A stretch of DNA of 64,000 bases from Portulaca oleracea (GCA_029582165.1 CM055892.1:3381347-3445346), one strand, 5' to 3'. Numbered from the stretch's first letter, positions 24,190 through 36,957 are shown. Numbers and translations: made by a program. The notes: generated from the sequence alone by a model not told the origin.

Positions 24190-25430
24190 GACCTTGACAC
24201 TAAACAAAAGAAGAAAACAAACCATCCCAATGCATGCATGACCTAAATGACCTATATGGACTTCCTAAAATGAAAAACACCTATATGTTGACTCGGGAGA
24301 AACTCACCCTGAACATGGGTTTGAAAGTGCTAACTGATCTACATGAGACTTCGTAGGATGCAAGACCTCTACATGCCGACTCAAGGAAAAGACTGACCTA
24401 TGACATGGGTCTACATGTCCTAAATTCTATATGAGACCTCCTAAAGTTCAAATGTCTATATGCTGACCCGGAAGTCCTAACTGGGTTTAAATTAGACTTC
24501 CTAAAGAAAGACACTCACATGATATGCCAACTTGAGAAAAGACTCACCCAAAACATGGGATTTCATAACTTATGAACCTATATGAGACTTTCAGAATGAC
24601 AACACACTTACATGCTAACTCGAGAAAAAGACTTGACGACTCACCCATGACATGAGTTTGCATTAGATTTCTAAAAAAAGACAGATATTTACATGATGAC
24701 TCTAGACACAAACTTGCCCATGACTTTGACCTTATACGAGAATTCCTAAGAATGAAAGACACTTACACGCTAACTCGAGAAACAACTCAATGGTTGACCG
24801 ATGGGATGAGTTTGGACGACTTAGATCCTATATGAGACTTCTATAATACAAGATATTCATATGTTGACTCTGTAAAAGGACTCACCCATGCCCTACGAAC
24901 CTGTATGAAACTTCCTAAAGAATGCAAGACACTTAAATGCAGACACTAACACAAAGATTCATCCTAGATCTTATATGATACTTTCTAAAGAATGCAAGAC
25001 ACTTACATGCAGACACTAACGCGAAGACTCATCTTAGACCTCATATGATACTTTCTAAAGAATGCAAGATACTTACATGCAGACACTAACACAAAGATTC
25101 ATCGTAGACCTTATATGATATTATCTAAAGAAAAAGACATTCATATCCTGACTCTAAAACAAAGACTCGCCCATGACCTGGGTTTACACTGGACTTTCTA
25201 AAAGAGACAAGCACACATTAACCAAGGAAAAGACTCACTTATGACCTAGACCAGAGACTCACCCATGACCCAGGTTTAGACTTCAAAACAAAACGCACAT
25301 ATGACACGACCCTGTATGAGACTTTCTAAAGACTGAAAAATATTTACATGTAGACTCTGAAACTAAGACTCATCCAGGACCATTGTAAGACACTTATATA
25401 CTGACTCAGGAAACAACAGGTTTGCGGGTC
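24190..25430. repeat. Degenerate tandem repeat, about 65-110-bp units
   Basis: Many imperfect copies share the phrases TATATGAGACTTCCTAAAG, GACACTTACATGC.GAC and AGACTCACCCATGACCTGGG. The array becomes more regular near 24890-25110, where about 75-bp units are nearly identical. There is no coding pattern. Confidence 0.75.
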
Positions 25431-25479
25431 ATAACCTCTATATAATCATAAGACAAACAACAACACTTTTTACAACAGG

Positions 25480-26650
25480 AGCATTATAAAGGGCCGGATA
25501 ATGTCAAATATAGCAAGTCGACATAAGTCGAAAGATACAAGTCAGTGTTTCTCAATTCGGATGGGCCTAATCCACAGGCCGACCGTTTTAAGGAGAATCC
25601 GTAACTTGGCCCAACAACTCAGACAGCTCAAGCTATGTTGGCTATTATGTAGACTAAAATAATGCTTAACACACTAACACTCTTTTTTTTTTTATTGTGA
25701 CCCAATACATTTATTTATTTAACTCAAGGAAAGTGGATGTTGTAAAGGACCGAATAAAGCCGTCAAAAGGCGAGTTAAAACAGAACTATAAACTCAATTA
25801 TTAATTCAGCCACGGATGGGCTTAACAACGGGCCGACCATGGATTTGTTAGACTTAAAAATCAAATTTATAAATTTATTTTCTCTAACCTTGAGACTATT
25901 ATGCGAGCTAGAACAACACACACTGACTTTGTTTGATTATTAATCAATTTTCTTTGGACCATGAATAAGAGAATATTGAGAAGGTTCGAATAAAATCATC
26001 ACAGGTGAGTTAAAATGAATTGATAAACAAGGATAATTAACCTTTAAAACGGATGTGCCTCACCATCGGGCCGACCGTAGCATTTAAGGTTGATTAATCG
26101 AGTTTATAAATTTATTTCTGCTCAACCCAACGATTATTACGCGGCCTAAAACAATATCTCAAAATTAGGTCCGACACCCAACATACATACACGTATTTAC
26201 ACATAGTATACAACAAGCTTTATTTATTTACTCAGGGAAAACGGACATTTGTAAAGGACTGGACAAAGCCAACAATAAGCGAGTTATAATTAATTTATGG
26301 GCTTAATCGACAAATCCAATATATGGCTGGGCCTAACAACGGGCCGGCCATAAATGCGGTGGATTTATTAATTAAATCGACAAATTAACTTTCTCAAACT
26401 TTGTGGCTTTTATATATGCAATCTAAGACGCTATCCATGAACTTTGTTGGACTTTTAATTAATTTTTTTGGATCTTTTGTTAAGAGAATTTCGTAAAGGG
26501 CCATATAATATCATCAAAGGCGAGTCAATTTTTGTTTATTAATTAAAATAATCATCCTTCAAGCATAAATGAGCCCTTCCACTTGGGCTAACTATGATGC
26601 CTTTTGAGTTAATTATTCTAATTAATAAATAATCATTTTCTCAACCCAAT
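25480..26650. repeat. Five tandem units of about 250 bp
   Basis: The landmark GTAAAGGACCGAATAAAGCC, with GGCGAGTTAA downstream, recurs at about 25491, 25744, 25981, 26252 and 26496. Each unit also carries a GGATGGGCCTAA...GGGCCGACC phrase. Divergence between units is considerable, so the array is old. Confidence 0.75.
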
Positions 26651-27162
26651 GAATTTTATATGCACTAGAACAAAACCTCTAAACTAGGGTCGACTCTAAA
26701 ACAAAAGGGAAAAGGGGAAAGGGTACCACATAGCACATAGCATACAACATGAGGGGATACCCTAAACCAAGGTTCTATGTTCATGGATTTTTCTATGGTT
26801 GGATTACATGGCCTACCGCACGTTTTCATCTCCGTGCTCCATACCCTTAGGTAAGGAGTGTGAGGTATTGCTCAAAGAACTTCAAGGAAGCCCTTTGAGT
26901 GTAACGCGGGGAGAGAGGGGACCAAATGCTTGGCGATGTAGGGTGCATCCCACAAGTAGTGGCCCACCCGCTCTCGAGGGAATCACCTAGGTATAACCTA
27001 ACCGTCGTCTTTGTGCTAACATGTCAAAAGACGCGATTAGTGGCCCGCTATGCAAAGGATGTCTAAGAAGAATTATAAAATTGCGAAAATAATCAACTTC
27101 TCCCTTTTACAATTTCAAATTAATTCGATTTTTTCAAGTTTTACCCTCTTTTTAAGTTTAAG
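26651..27162 (-). other. Leader region of element 1, no gene seen
   Basis: This lies just inside the primer site on the minus strand, where the untranslated leader would be. It has a distinctive GC-richer patch (26800-27010), but no frame resembles gag. Confidence 0.5.
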
Positions 27163-27180
27163 TCCCCAATGGAGTCGCCA
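27163..27180 (-). other. Primer-binding site of element 1
   Basis: On the minus strand, TGGCGACTCCATTGGGGA follows the LTR end (...CCTACA) after three bases. The sequence resembles the tRNA-Arg-type site reported for Ogre/Tat elements. It fixes the minus orientation of the element. Confidence 0.75.
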
Positions 27181-27183
27181 ATC

Positions 27184-29003
27184 TGTAGGACCCGGAAAAT
27201 TCCTGTTCGGGAAAATTGTTTCGGATGAGTTACTTAAGTGATCGGGAGCCGACTAAGGTTGCTTAATCCATAAATAAGGATATTTTTATTTTCGAAATAT
27301 GTTTTCGGGGTGATGACACTTTATTTATTTATAAGTCCGTTTTTATTTATTTAAACACTCGAAATTACACCAAAATTCTTAAAAATAATTTAATACCAAC
27401 CAAACATCCTACCCAGGCCCAACAGAAGGCAAACGGGCCGCCATAGAATGTTAAAACCCGCGCGGGTTTTAATACTCCATGGGTCGGATTGTGCGCTTTT
27501 GTTGGCCAGAGAAGATGGGTTGAAATTGATAAAACCCGCGGGGATTTTTATCAATTTATGGCCCATTTTCTCTCGGTTTTAACCTTGGATTAATGTGTGG
27601 TAAATATTAAACCATTTTTCAATATTTTGGTATAAATCGGTCTGTTTAAAATAATTAAACGGGTTATAAAAAAAGAATTAAGAGTCGCCAACCGATTTAA
27701 GGAAACCGACAAACCATAAAAATAATAAAAATAACTCCGGTCTACGAAACCCGATTCTAAGTCCGGAGGTAAGGTTGGGAATTCGAGAATTATAAGAATT
27801 CTCGAATTCGCCTGTTTAGAAAAGAGACTCTACTAAAATCGACATTAAAATGAAATAGAGCGGGGAGAAGTTTAATTAATTTCACAAGTTTATATTCTTA
27901 ATCATGCAATATAAAGAATGAGGTTTTTGGTTTACAAAATATGCACATATAATGTAAAATAAAGTACAAATTACATGATTAAAATAATAATAACGAAAAA
28001 GAAACATAAAAGCGAACCTCGTTGGTTTAGGAGCCCGAATGCGCCGACCGAAACACCTTGACTTCCTTTGACTTGGTGGATGGAAAGATGATTATGAGAA
28101 TGGTAGTAGGATGAGTGATGATTTTGGTAGAGTAAGGGGATGGTAATATGAGAATAGTGAGAATTTTGAGAGAGTATGATAGTAGAGGATGATTGTTGAT
28201 GAAATGAGGGTAGAGTAATGGTAGTAGATGATGAAGGTGAAATGGAGGGGGTATTTTTAGGTAAAGGATGTGAGGTTTAGGAGGGAAATGGAGGGGAACA
28301 TACCCCTAAGATCATTCCCCCTATCCCATGCAATTAGATAACCCGCGCGGGTTATCTAAAGTCAAGGCAAAGTCAATCCCACGTGAGCTAAAATCAAGGG
28401 GTCTGCATTGGATTTTTGGCGCCAGATCTTGGAAGAGAAAACCCGCGCGGGTTTTCTACCTTTCACGTGGATCACTGATGTGGACTGATCAAAACGACGT
28501 TGGTCAAGAGAAAACCCGTGCGGGTTTTGTAGCTGCTGGGCCGGCTCCGCTTCTGGGTTGCCTTTGTTCTGGGCCGCGTTTGACATATAAAACCCGCGCG
28601 GGTTTTGGCAGTCTTCTGTGCCAGATTTGCTTACTGGGCCTAATTTCTGGGCTTGAGAGCTGTTAAAACCCGCGTGGGTTTTGAAATTGCTAAGTGCAAC
28701 TTCGAACGACCATAACTCTTTCATCCGGACTCGGATTGAGGCAATTCAAAAGGCGTTGGAAAGCTTATGATGTGTACTTTACTCTCATAAAATGAAATAG
28801 GGCCAACGAGACTTGTGAAAAAAAAAGGGATTTGAAATGGTGGGCATATGCATGTGGAAATGGTGGAAAATGAAGGTTTCTGTGGAGGGTTGGCCCGATA
28901 GCTTGTGATTGATGGAGGCCAAGTGGCTTGGCTTTCCTTCTAGCCTCTTTTCTTGTTGCTCCTGATTTTTAGACTTGTCCCGGTACAAAATTCGGTGTCT
29001 ACA
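27184..29003 (-). repeat. 5' LTR of element 1
   Basis: 1820 bp, TGTAGGACCC to GTGTCTACA on the + strand. It contains about seven palindromes of the core ACCCGCGCGGGT (near 27451, 27531 degenerate, 28337, 28436, 28501, 28587, 28662). The related LTR at 43538-45087 has the same ends, a shared GCGAACCTCGTTGG block and degenerate copies of the palindrome. Confidence 0.85.
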
Positions 29004-31228
29004 CACTCCCACACAAAGGTTTGCTCGCTCCGAGCAAACTAAAACAAAAATAAAGAGAAACTAAGCTACTCTAACTCACTTTCGTAGGAATCATAGTTGC
29101 ATTTAGCGTATGTAACAAGCCCTTTAAACCCCTTGGCAACCCAAGTGGACGAAGAAGGTCTCGTGAGGGTTTATGGCAACTATACCCACAAAAGCCAAAG
29201 AAAAAGAAAAGAAAAAGTAGACTCAGATTAAAAAGAAAAAGACTCAAGAAAGAAAAAGGAAAAAGAAGAATTAAAAGAAATAAAAAGGGTTAGAGTTAGG
29301 GTTACAAATACAATTAAACACCCCCTCAATCAAATACATCAATCCATCAAGCAAATACCTAGATCAATCTGGAAGAGAACAAAATCAGTGTAAAATAGAT
29401 AGAATGAAGTTTTCAAAATTAAGTAGAGAGAACAAGTACTTTAGATGCGAAAAACTGCCAACTGACTTAAGATGAATGCAAATATGCGCGGTTGGTTATG
29501 GACGTATGCCCGTCAAAAGAGCAAACCTCACTTTAGGATAAAAATTGAACGCTCAAACACTCAAATTTGAATGTGTATGTGGGTTTTTCTCATACTCAGA
29601 CCAAAAGAAGCAACCTACCATAGGCTTGGTAAGAATCTCGCTCTCCACTGCTAGTATGCAAATACACAAGTGACAATCAAGAGGACTTTTTATGGTTGTA
29701 ATGAGGTTAGGTTAGGGGAAAGGAGTGGTAATATTTGGGTATGAGGAGTTTAAAGAGCCATGCTTGGATTGATATTCAAAAAATATCACTTTCAACTCAC
29801 CTTCTTGCTAAATTTGAGCAAGGAACTCAATTCTCCCTCATTAATATTGAACACCTCATCAAATTTCTATAGATGGGTCAAAGACTTTCAGAACTTTCAA
29901 TTGAATGTCCCTAATCACCCTTTTCTCTTTTTCTTTTTTTTTTGTTCTATTTTTCTAATTCTCTCTTTTTTTTGGTGGGTGATCAAGGGAGAAGAAAAAC
30001 ATAAAATATAGCTTTGACCTCAATATATGTCAAAAGAACATCATAACCAATTGGCTAACTCATAATAATTGGGATATGGAATGTGTCCCAATTCAATTAA
30101 AAATCAAAACTACACCCCCAATATCTCAATTCCATTCACAGTGACACCGAACCAATTTTCGCTCCCGAAATAATGAATTCTCACACATCCAAGCAAGGCA
30201 AAGGGTAGGAATTGATAAAGGTCATGGCTTGTATTGTCACGGTTTCATCACAAAAAGAAAGGTAATCAAAGCCTAGGCGAGGCTAAAGAACGGTAATAAT
30301 ATTGTTAGGGAGGCTGTTTGGCTATGTATTTTAATTAATAAAGAAAAGAATGCCTCAATCATATTGTCACAATATGTAATGCAAAGATGCAGTCTCAAGC
30401 AACATGCAGTCTCAAGCAAGATGCAGAACAAGTTCTAGAGGTGCAACTAGTGGTGGAGTCACTCAGGAAATAAAAGAATTGATAAAAGTGATCAATTCAT
30501 ACTTTTGGGCTATGTGGACTCACGGGATAGGGCTCATTCAACTAAACCTAGCCCAAAGACTTACGGCACGCATATTTACACTTACTAAGATAGTCAAAGC
30601 AGTTAAACACACTATTCATTACTTGACTCAAAATCAAAAGAGTTGCAAATTTAGTTTCAAAAACTTTGAAGTTCTCAACCAAACTCTTCAAGGTGAAGCA
30701 AGACAAACTGAAAGTCTAATCGGTTTACAAATCATCACCAAAGGTGTTTCGGGCTGGCTAATCCTAATTGATAAAAATTTTAAAAATTCTGCCTAATTTC
30801 AATGATAACTGAAGTTGTTTCTCTCCAAAAACTAGTGAGGCACTTGTGACACCCCACTCCTACACAAAAACTCTACAATGTCCTCATTGTGAATAAGGCG
30901 ACACCACACAAAAGAAAAAGCACTCAAAAGAAAAGGAAAAACACAAGCTGGCATGCATGCCACCCCCACTCCCACACAAAAGGGCCAACAATGTCCTCAT
31001 TGGAAACAGAAATAATCAAGCACACCAAAGAAAATCAAGAAACACACAAGGAAAAATAAAATAAACTACTCACTATATTAAAAAGAAAAGAAAGGATATT
31101 ACCTGGTTGGGTACTGAGTGTACCCAAACAATGAAATCTCAGAATAATTAAACCCTTTATGGAGCATCAGCCATTCCATCTCACCTCAAGATATCGAGTA
31201 TCATCTCAGAACCATTCAACTCCCATAG

Positions 31229-32687
31229 TCACAAATCATGCATTCTTGAATGCATCTTAGAGTGGTGAACATAGGAGCACAATCTCAAAGGTACATCAAC
31301 AAACGTTAGTGCTCTCAACAGTTTATCAAAAGTCTTAGAAAAGTCATAGAATTGATGGACTACAGGAATGTACACAACTTTCCTAGGCACCTTAAAAGGA
31401 GACATGACAAATGATTCCTCCCATTGACTTGTAAATGGAGATTGGGTATGCAAATCAATGGGACGGGGCAATACAGTACACTCCTTAACCTTCTCATGCA
31501 CAGACTTGGATGCAAATAATGACTCATAAAGCATATCACCATAAAAAATATCATTGTCACAAACCAAGTTCAAACACTAAGGATCAATACCTAAAGACTC
31601 AAGTTCATCATCATAAGATTTCACATTATTTTCAATGGATTCACAGGAAAGGGTAGATAATGCCTCACTAATACAATGATCCTTAATGAAAGTGAATAAT
31701 TCAGTATCAAGCACACATTTAATCACAAAGGATTCAATTTCACTCTCAACAAGATCATGTTCAGTTACATCACAAGTATCATGGCATTCATTAGACTCAA
31801 CCTTTTCTTCACACAGAGGCATGGACAATGGTGTGGACAATGGTTCATCATCTAACATGTTTTCATCAAGTTCAACATCATCACACACAGAATCAACAAT
31901 TTTCTCATGCTCTCTAGATGTGGCTAAGGGTTTCCTAAGCTGAATACATGCAAAATAGGTTTGTCATAGTAGTCATCATCCTCATCATAATCATACAAAG
32001 AAGAATCAACATGCATTTCAGGACTCAAAGATGATGAATGTTCTACTTCAACTATCGACTCAACCACTGGTGAAGAAGAAGTTTCTACCCTAGGACTAGT
32101 CTCATGTAAAAATTCACACATGCACTCACTCATTTTCACACAAAATTCATCCACTTTAGGTTGAAAACAAGAATCAGAATCATGGTACGAAGAATCACAA
32201 TATGAGCACAAAGGATGAGACTCAAAAATATCACATGGGCGAAGATCATAAGAGTTTTCTACAATATCCCTACCACAAGATTGATCATCAAAATATAAGC
32301 GATAATCACATGATTGTTCAGTTAGGGTCTCAGAGGGTGATGCGAAATTTGAAATATGGGGGTCATAGGGAGAATTTTGTTGTTCAGATTCATAAGTATC
32401 CCTAGACAACCATTCAAGAAATTCCCAAGCAGCATCTTCTCCTAAATTAGAAACCCGTAATATTCTAAGAGATTTCGAGTCTCATAATTCACACCCTCTT
32501 GCACAATTCCCAATATATCTAATGTATCATAAAAGATACCATACAATTCACATTGACCACGGTAATCCTGTAATCTAGCAAAATATCTCCAAAATACTTC
32601 ATGCTGAAATTGGGGAACCCTAACATCAGTCATAACTCTCTTTTTTTTTAATTTTTTAATTTTTGTTTTTTCAAATTTTATGTTCAC
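31229..32687 (-). pseudogene. Broken retrotransposon gag-like gene
   Basis: Three consecutive minus-strand pieces (32687-32442, 32409-31924, 31888-31229) are separated by frameshifts. The third is broken by a TAG near 31577. The first resembles the capsid-like part of plant gag proteins (HEVFWRYFARL..., then GIVQEGVNYETRNLLE). The second contains CSYCDSSYHDSDSC, a CX2CX4HX4C zinc knuckle expected for gag. The rest is acidic. Placement directly downstream of an Athila-type primer site supports gag. No protease, reverse transcriptase or integrase follows, so the element could not move on its own even before decay. Confidence 0.55.
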
Positions 32688-32772
32688 ATTTTTTTTCTGA
32701 ATTAAATTACAATTAAGAAAGCAATAAACTATTTACACACAAATCAATAACCTAATCTACTAAATAACGCCA

Positions 32773-32790
32773 TCCCCGGCAACGGCGCCA
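32773..32790 (-). other. Primer-binding site, Athila type
   Basis: The minus strand reads TGGCGCCGTTGCCGGGGA one base after the LTR end. This sequence is common to Athila-group and other plant gypsy elements (tRNA-Asp type in the literature). Confidence 0.85.
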
Positions 32791-32791
32791 T

Positions 32792-33877
32792 TGTTCGGTT
32801 GTAGAAATTTGGGGTAAAAAGAGTAAGGGTTGTCGAATCCACAGGGATAGTGTGTCAGGTTTTTAGGGAATTGGTCTGGTAAAGGTTTCAAATTGCAGGA
32901 AGCAGTAAATAATTTAAACTAAACTAATTAGGAATTGAAAACAAGAACAAGAAATCAAAACCTAACTAAAGAAACTAAACAAGAAAGCAAGAAATTGAAA
33001 ACAAACCTAACTACTAGAACAAGAATCAAGAAACTAAACTAGAAATCAAGAACATATTCAAGAAAGCAATTAAAAACTATGAAATTAAAAGCTAAACTAA
33101 TTACTAAATTAAAATCAGGAAACATTACTGATTGAAGCGTTCTTTCTACCAATCTTCTCCTCTTTGAATCTTGAATCAACGACCTTTCTCCCGAACAAAT
33201 AAGAAAGGGCGTGATTTGGATTTCTAAGACTGCTCAAATCCTCATCTGAAGGGAGAATTCGATGAACCGCTTCACTAAAAAGTGGAATTTTTTGGAGCTA
33301 ATACTAATGAAATTTAATTAGCGAGACAATGAATAAAAGTGAGAAGGAAACGAGAATTGAAAAACTTGAATTGAATTGAAACTTGAAAGAAAAGTAAATT
33401 ACAATTGATGAATTGAGAGAAAAAACTAAAGAAAGCTTAAAACTAAAACCAATCTAAAACTAACCTAATCCAAAGAAAAACTAAAAACTAACTCAGATAT
33501 CCTAAGATAATAGAAATCCTAATATATATAATAAAACTTAAGAGGGAGAAAGTAATAAAATATAACAAAACCCTAAACCTAGCCGCCGCCTCTTTATTTC
33601 CGGAAATTCCGACCGTCGCGGGTGCGAAGCCCATGGTCGCGGGTGCCACACACTTGGTTGATGGGCTGTTTTGGGCTGTTTTGGATCGGTTTTCCTTCTA
33701 ACTCTTTATTATCCTATAAAAACACAAAATCTTCATAACTTACTAATAATTAGGGGTCTAAAACAAGCAAAAACTCTTTATTAACGGTATCAATTCGACT
33801 CGAAATGAGACCAAACAAATAGCGAGTTTATCTAACTAAAAGGGATAGAAAGATAAAAGGGATAGTTCAAAGGATCA
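32792..33877 (-). repeat. 5' LTR of the Athila-like element (right edge tentative)
   Basis: The left edge TGTTCGGTTGTAG is fixed by the primer site. The phrase TCGAATCCACAGGGA near its end is common at the 3' ends of such LTRs. The right edge is placed at ATCA (33877) because the next LTR starts at 33882; there is no partner LTR for comparison. It contains two loop-GGGT hairpin-like motifs (GTCGCGGGTGC at about 33614 and 33645), relics of the type clustered in the other Athila-type LTRs. Confidence 0.55.
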
Positions 33878-33881
33878 AACT

Positions 33882-34708
33882 TGATACAGAAACACCACAA
33901 TATGAAACCCTAGGGCTACTTGTTCTTCAACCTAATTACAGAAACACCTTCTAGGTTTTAGAAACAAGCTCTTCCTCACCACTTGATTTGCTAAATCAAG
34001 ATACAATAGAAGAGATCAACAAGATTCTCACGAAACACTCAATGGGTAAGCTAAAAGCTTGATTGTATTCATAATTCAAAACGGGGTTGTTTGAAACGAT
34101 TACAAGCCTAGCTATTTATAATAGACTCAGTCCTAAATATCCTAGGACTCCTAACTTGGCGTGCAAGCCTCCTACTCCTACTATATGACACCTAAAACAA
34201 CTATCTTCTCCTTGGATTAGGAGTCCTTATCCTAAGGGGAGTTAGTTATAACAATATTAATCCTTCTAGGACTTGACTTTCCTAATCCAAGATTGATTAG
34301 TTACAAAATAAGCCATACCTATCTAGGATAACAATAACTTGGCCCCAAAGGCACACACACACACACACACACCACACATGATCTAGATCATTTCTAGATC
34401 ATTCTAGACTCTTCTAGACTCCTATGACTTGATGTCCAAGTTTATATATATTACTTGGCATCTCACACAACTGAAAATATTAAAAATACTCCTAATAACT
34501 TGCAAAATGTAAAGAAAACACTAGAAATGTGAAGTTATACATCAAAAGGCCAAAACTCTAAACTTCATCTTGAAATGGTCAGAAATGTGAAATTCAACTT
34601 GGACTTTGCTTCTTGGGCCTTGACGTGAACTTGGAGCCTCCTTAGGATGTTTGGTCGTCCTCTTGCCATAAGGAGCACACTATATGGGTTGGCCTTTTGG
34701 CCTCCACA
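33882..34708 (-). repeat. LTR of another gypsy or copia element
   Basis: On the minus strand it begins TGTGGAGGCC and ends TTCTGTATCA. A CTATTATAAATAGC TATA box near 34115-34130 is followed by a leader-like tract, giving the orientation. A purine-rich stretch (GGAGGAAAGAATTAG) lies just outside 34708, consistent with a 3' LTR. The flanks AAACT and CTAAT do not match, so it is not a clean solo LTR. A (CA)n run sits at 34350-34372. Confidence 0.6.
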
Positions 34709-34739
34709 CTAATTCTTTCCTCCATAGCCCGTTCTATCT

Positions 34740-35815
34740 CCTTGTAAATGTAATGGGCCTCCTTGGTTGAATTTGGCGTGGACCAAAATACATCACTACG
34801 AGAGTCAGAAGCTCAATAACACCAAGAGGCGATATACGGTACAAGAGAAGGAGATGACCGGAGATGGGCATTGCCTTCGAACTTGGAGGCATTACTTGCT
34901 CGGGAGTAAGTTCATTATCAAGACAGACAATGTTGCAACAAGCTACTTTCAAACCCAAAAGAAACTAACTCCCAAGTAAGCCCGATGGCAAGACTTCTTA
35001 GCGGAGTTTGATTATACAATGGAGTATAAGCCGGGTCGTGCCAACTTGGTAGCTGATGCTCTAAGTCGCAAAGGAGAGCTTGTCGACATTAGCCAACCTT
35101 AAAGCAACCTACGTTATTGAATCAAGGAAGGATCGGAGCATGATTCCTTTGTGAAGACCATTTCTAACCTAACTAAAGATGGCAAGACTAGGAGATTTTC
35201 GGTTGAAGATGGGTTTGTTCTCACTAAAAATTGACGAGTCTATGTTCCTTCATATGGGGGCCTTAGAAGGGAAGTCTTAAAGGAATGTCACGACAGCAAG
35301 TGGGTCGGGCATCCAGGTACGCACCGCACACTAGCATTGACAGGCGATTCCTATTATTGGCCTCAGTTGAAGAACGATCTTGAGGCATATGTCAGAACTT
35401 GTCTTGTATGCCAATAAGACAAGATTGAGCAAGGAGTACCCGCAGAACTCCTCCATCCATTTCCCATTCCTAAGAGACCGTGGGAAAGCGTTTCCATGGA
35501 CTTCATCGAGGGGTTACCCACGAGTGAAGGATATAATTGGATCCTTGTGGTGGTGGACCGATACTCAAAGTATGCCACCTTTATTCCAGCTCCCAAGGAA
35601 TGCACCGCTGAGAAAGTCGCCCAACTCTTTTTCAAGCATGTTGTGAAGTATTGGGGCTTGCCTCGCTCGATCATGAGTGATTGAGATACTCGCTTCACGG
35701 GGCATTTTTGGATAGAGTTGTTCAAGCTCATCGGTTCTAAGCTTAACTTCTCCAGCAGCTTTCATCCTCAAAGTGATGGACAAACTGAGAGGGTGAACGC
35801 ACAAGAGAGACAGTA
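34740..35815 (+). pseudogene. Gypsy RNase H-integrase fragment, decayed
   Basis: The + strand encodes the end of a Ty3/gypsy RNase H (RRYTVQEKEM, LLGSKFIIKTDN, then DYTMEYKPGRANLVADALSR) followed by integrase. Integrase pieces include GHPGTHRTLA in the zinc-finger region, PWESVSMDFIEGLP with the first catalytic Asp, DTRFTGHFW with the second, and HPQSDGQTERVN with the Glu. Stops interrupt it at several points (for example in SPK*ARWQ, KN*RVYVP, CQ*DK and SD*DTRF), and each can come from C-to-T change at CAA, CAG or CGA. Reverse transcriptase, protease, gag and chromodomain are absent. It lies on the strand opposite to the LTR at 33882, so the two may not belong together. Confidence 0.9.
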
Positions 35816-36957
35816 GATAACACCTTAAGGTTGAAGGAGAAAACCACACCACTACCAATCACCACCAACTCCAATACTCGATCACAACGTTAGAATCACA
35901 ACCCCATGATACTCCAAAAAGTCGCTTGATCAAGGCCAAAAATCAATCCAACAAAATAATCACACCAGGAATGGGGTTCACCAATATGATCAAACAATAT
36001 TGAATAACCAAAACAACAAAGACCAACAAAGATCAAGCAAGAATTAACTTGAAAGCTCTAATACCAAATAGAGCGTATCGTGATGGGAATAGAATAAATC
36101 CATGCTTGAGTTATATAATAATAATGTTGTTCTTGATGAAGTAATACCCCAATGTCGTGACTGAAGAAAAAGAGAATCAACACCAAGAAATGCACCAAAA
36201 AGCTTCATCACCAATAATACTTGATATGTTCTTGGATAAAGGAAGTTTCACCCTCCAAGAACTAGCAATCCACTACGATTAGGTAAAGGAAATTCCACTA
36301 CTGATCAATAAAGGAACACCCCGACGATCCAAACTAAGAGCAGAAATATGCTTGCGAAATTAAAAATGGAGTACATACCCATGAGCTTTATGTAAGTGAG
36401 TAAGAGCAGTACGTTCTTAGGTTATAAAATCAATTATAAATGATAGATGATAGCAAACCAAGACTGATCACATTGCCTCGCTAACCAATTTTATATATTT
36501 TTCGAATACAAAAGGTGAGGATTGAAATATGTAAGTTTTAATGAGGGCACTTTTGTAAAACTACAATCATTGCTATTTACCTTATATATATTAATTGATA
36601 CTAACTAATTATAAAAATAGAGTAATAACATAAAGTAAATGTCCATTTAAATTTCATATAAGATATATAAATAAGACAATTGTTTATGCTTTCAAAACCA
36701 AATAAGAAAAATATTATTAATGTGATATTTTTTTAACATTAAAGAAAAACTATGTAAAATGAAATATACATCAATAAAATGGTGAAATAATATTGACTAT
36801 CTTAACAATAGGTTCAAATTGTAAAAAAATATGTTATAACTAAGGTGTGGCGTTTAGAATAAAATAGTTTCAATTTTTGACTGTCTTAACAATATGCTTG
36901 GTTTTAAACAAAATAAATAAATACCCTCCGATCGACTACCCTCTTCTTTTCACTTTA
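35816..36957. other. Non-coding DNA with a tRNA-Met primer-site-like string
   Basis: On the minus strand TTGGTATTAGAGC (near 36068) resembles the initiator-Met primer site with one change. No TG...CA LTR ends are evident beside it, so a copia or TRIM relic is possible but unproven. The rest is AT-rich without recognisable features. Confidence 0.4.

Larger units (their letters stand above)
17151..29003 (-). mobile_element. Non-coding Tat/Ogre-like retrotransposon (element 1)
   Basis: Read on the minus strand: a 5' LTR (29003-27184), a primer site TGGCGACTCCATTGGGGA, a long interior without gag or pol, a purine tract (GTAGGGGCTCTC, + complement 17832-17843) and a 3' LTR truncated to 681 bp. 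The primer site resembles the tRNA-Arg type known from Ogre/Tat elements (family knowledge, not checked). The interior consists of minisatellites, 250-bp tandem units, pyrimidine runs and a nested solo LTR at 22396-24019. With no coding it qualifies as a large retrotransposon derivative dependent on a partner. The element at 43538 shares its LTR and 3' region. Confidence 0.8.
29004..32791 (-). mobile_element. Interior of an Athila-like element lacking its 3' LTR
   Basis: Read on the minus strand: primer site at 32790-32773, gag remnants to about 31229, then non-coding spacer. The spacer has two CAATGAGGACATTG phrases beside purine runs (near 30880 and 30990), like the one in the + element at 54768. 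A final TGCTCGGAGCGAGCAAACCT and purine end (GTGTGGGAGTG) abuts 29003. That end matches the GCTCGGGACGAGCAAAAG purine-tract region at 56099-56132, yet here it is followed by the LTR of element 1 rather than its own LTR. A 130-codon + frame at 30404-30796 is unassigned and probably chance. Confidence 0.65.

Noticed and set aside
27450..28680. Regularly spaced palindromes suggesting a CRISPR array
   Set aside because: Spacing is irregular, spacers are related LTR sequence rather than unique, no cas genes are present and the DNA is plant nuclear.
30404..30796. 130-codon + frame antisense to the Athila-like interior
   Set aside because: No domain is recognised, the start lies in a duplicated AAGCAAGATGCAG stretch, and only one copy is visible. 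A cargo gene is possible but unsupported.
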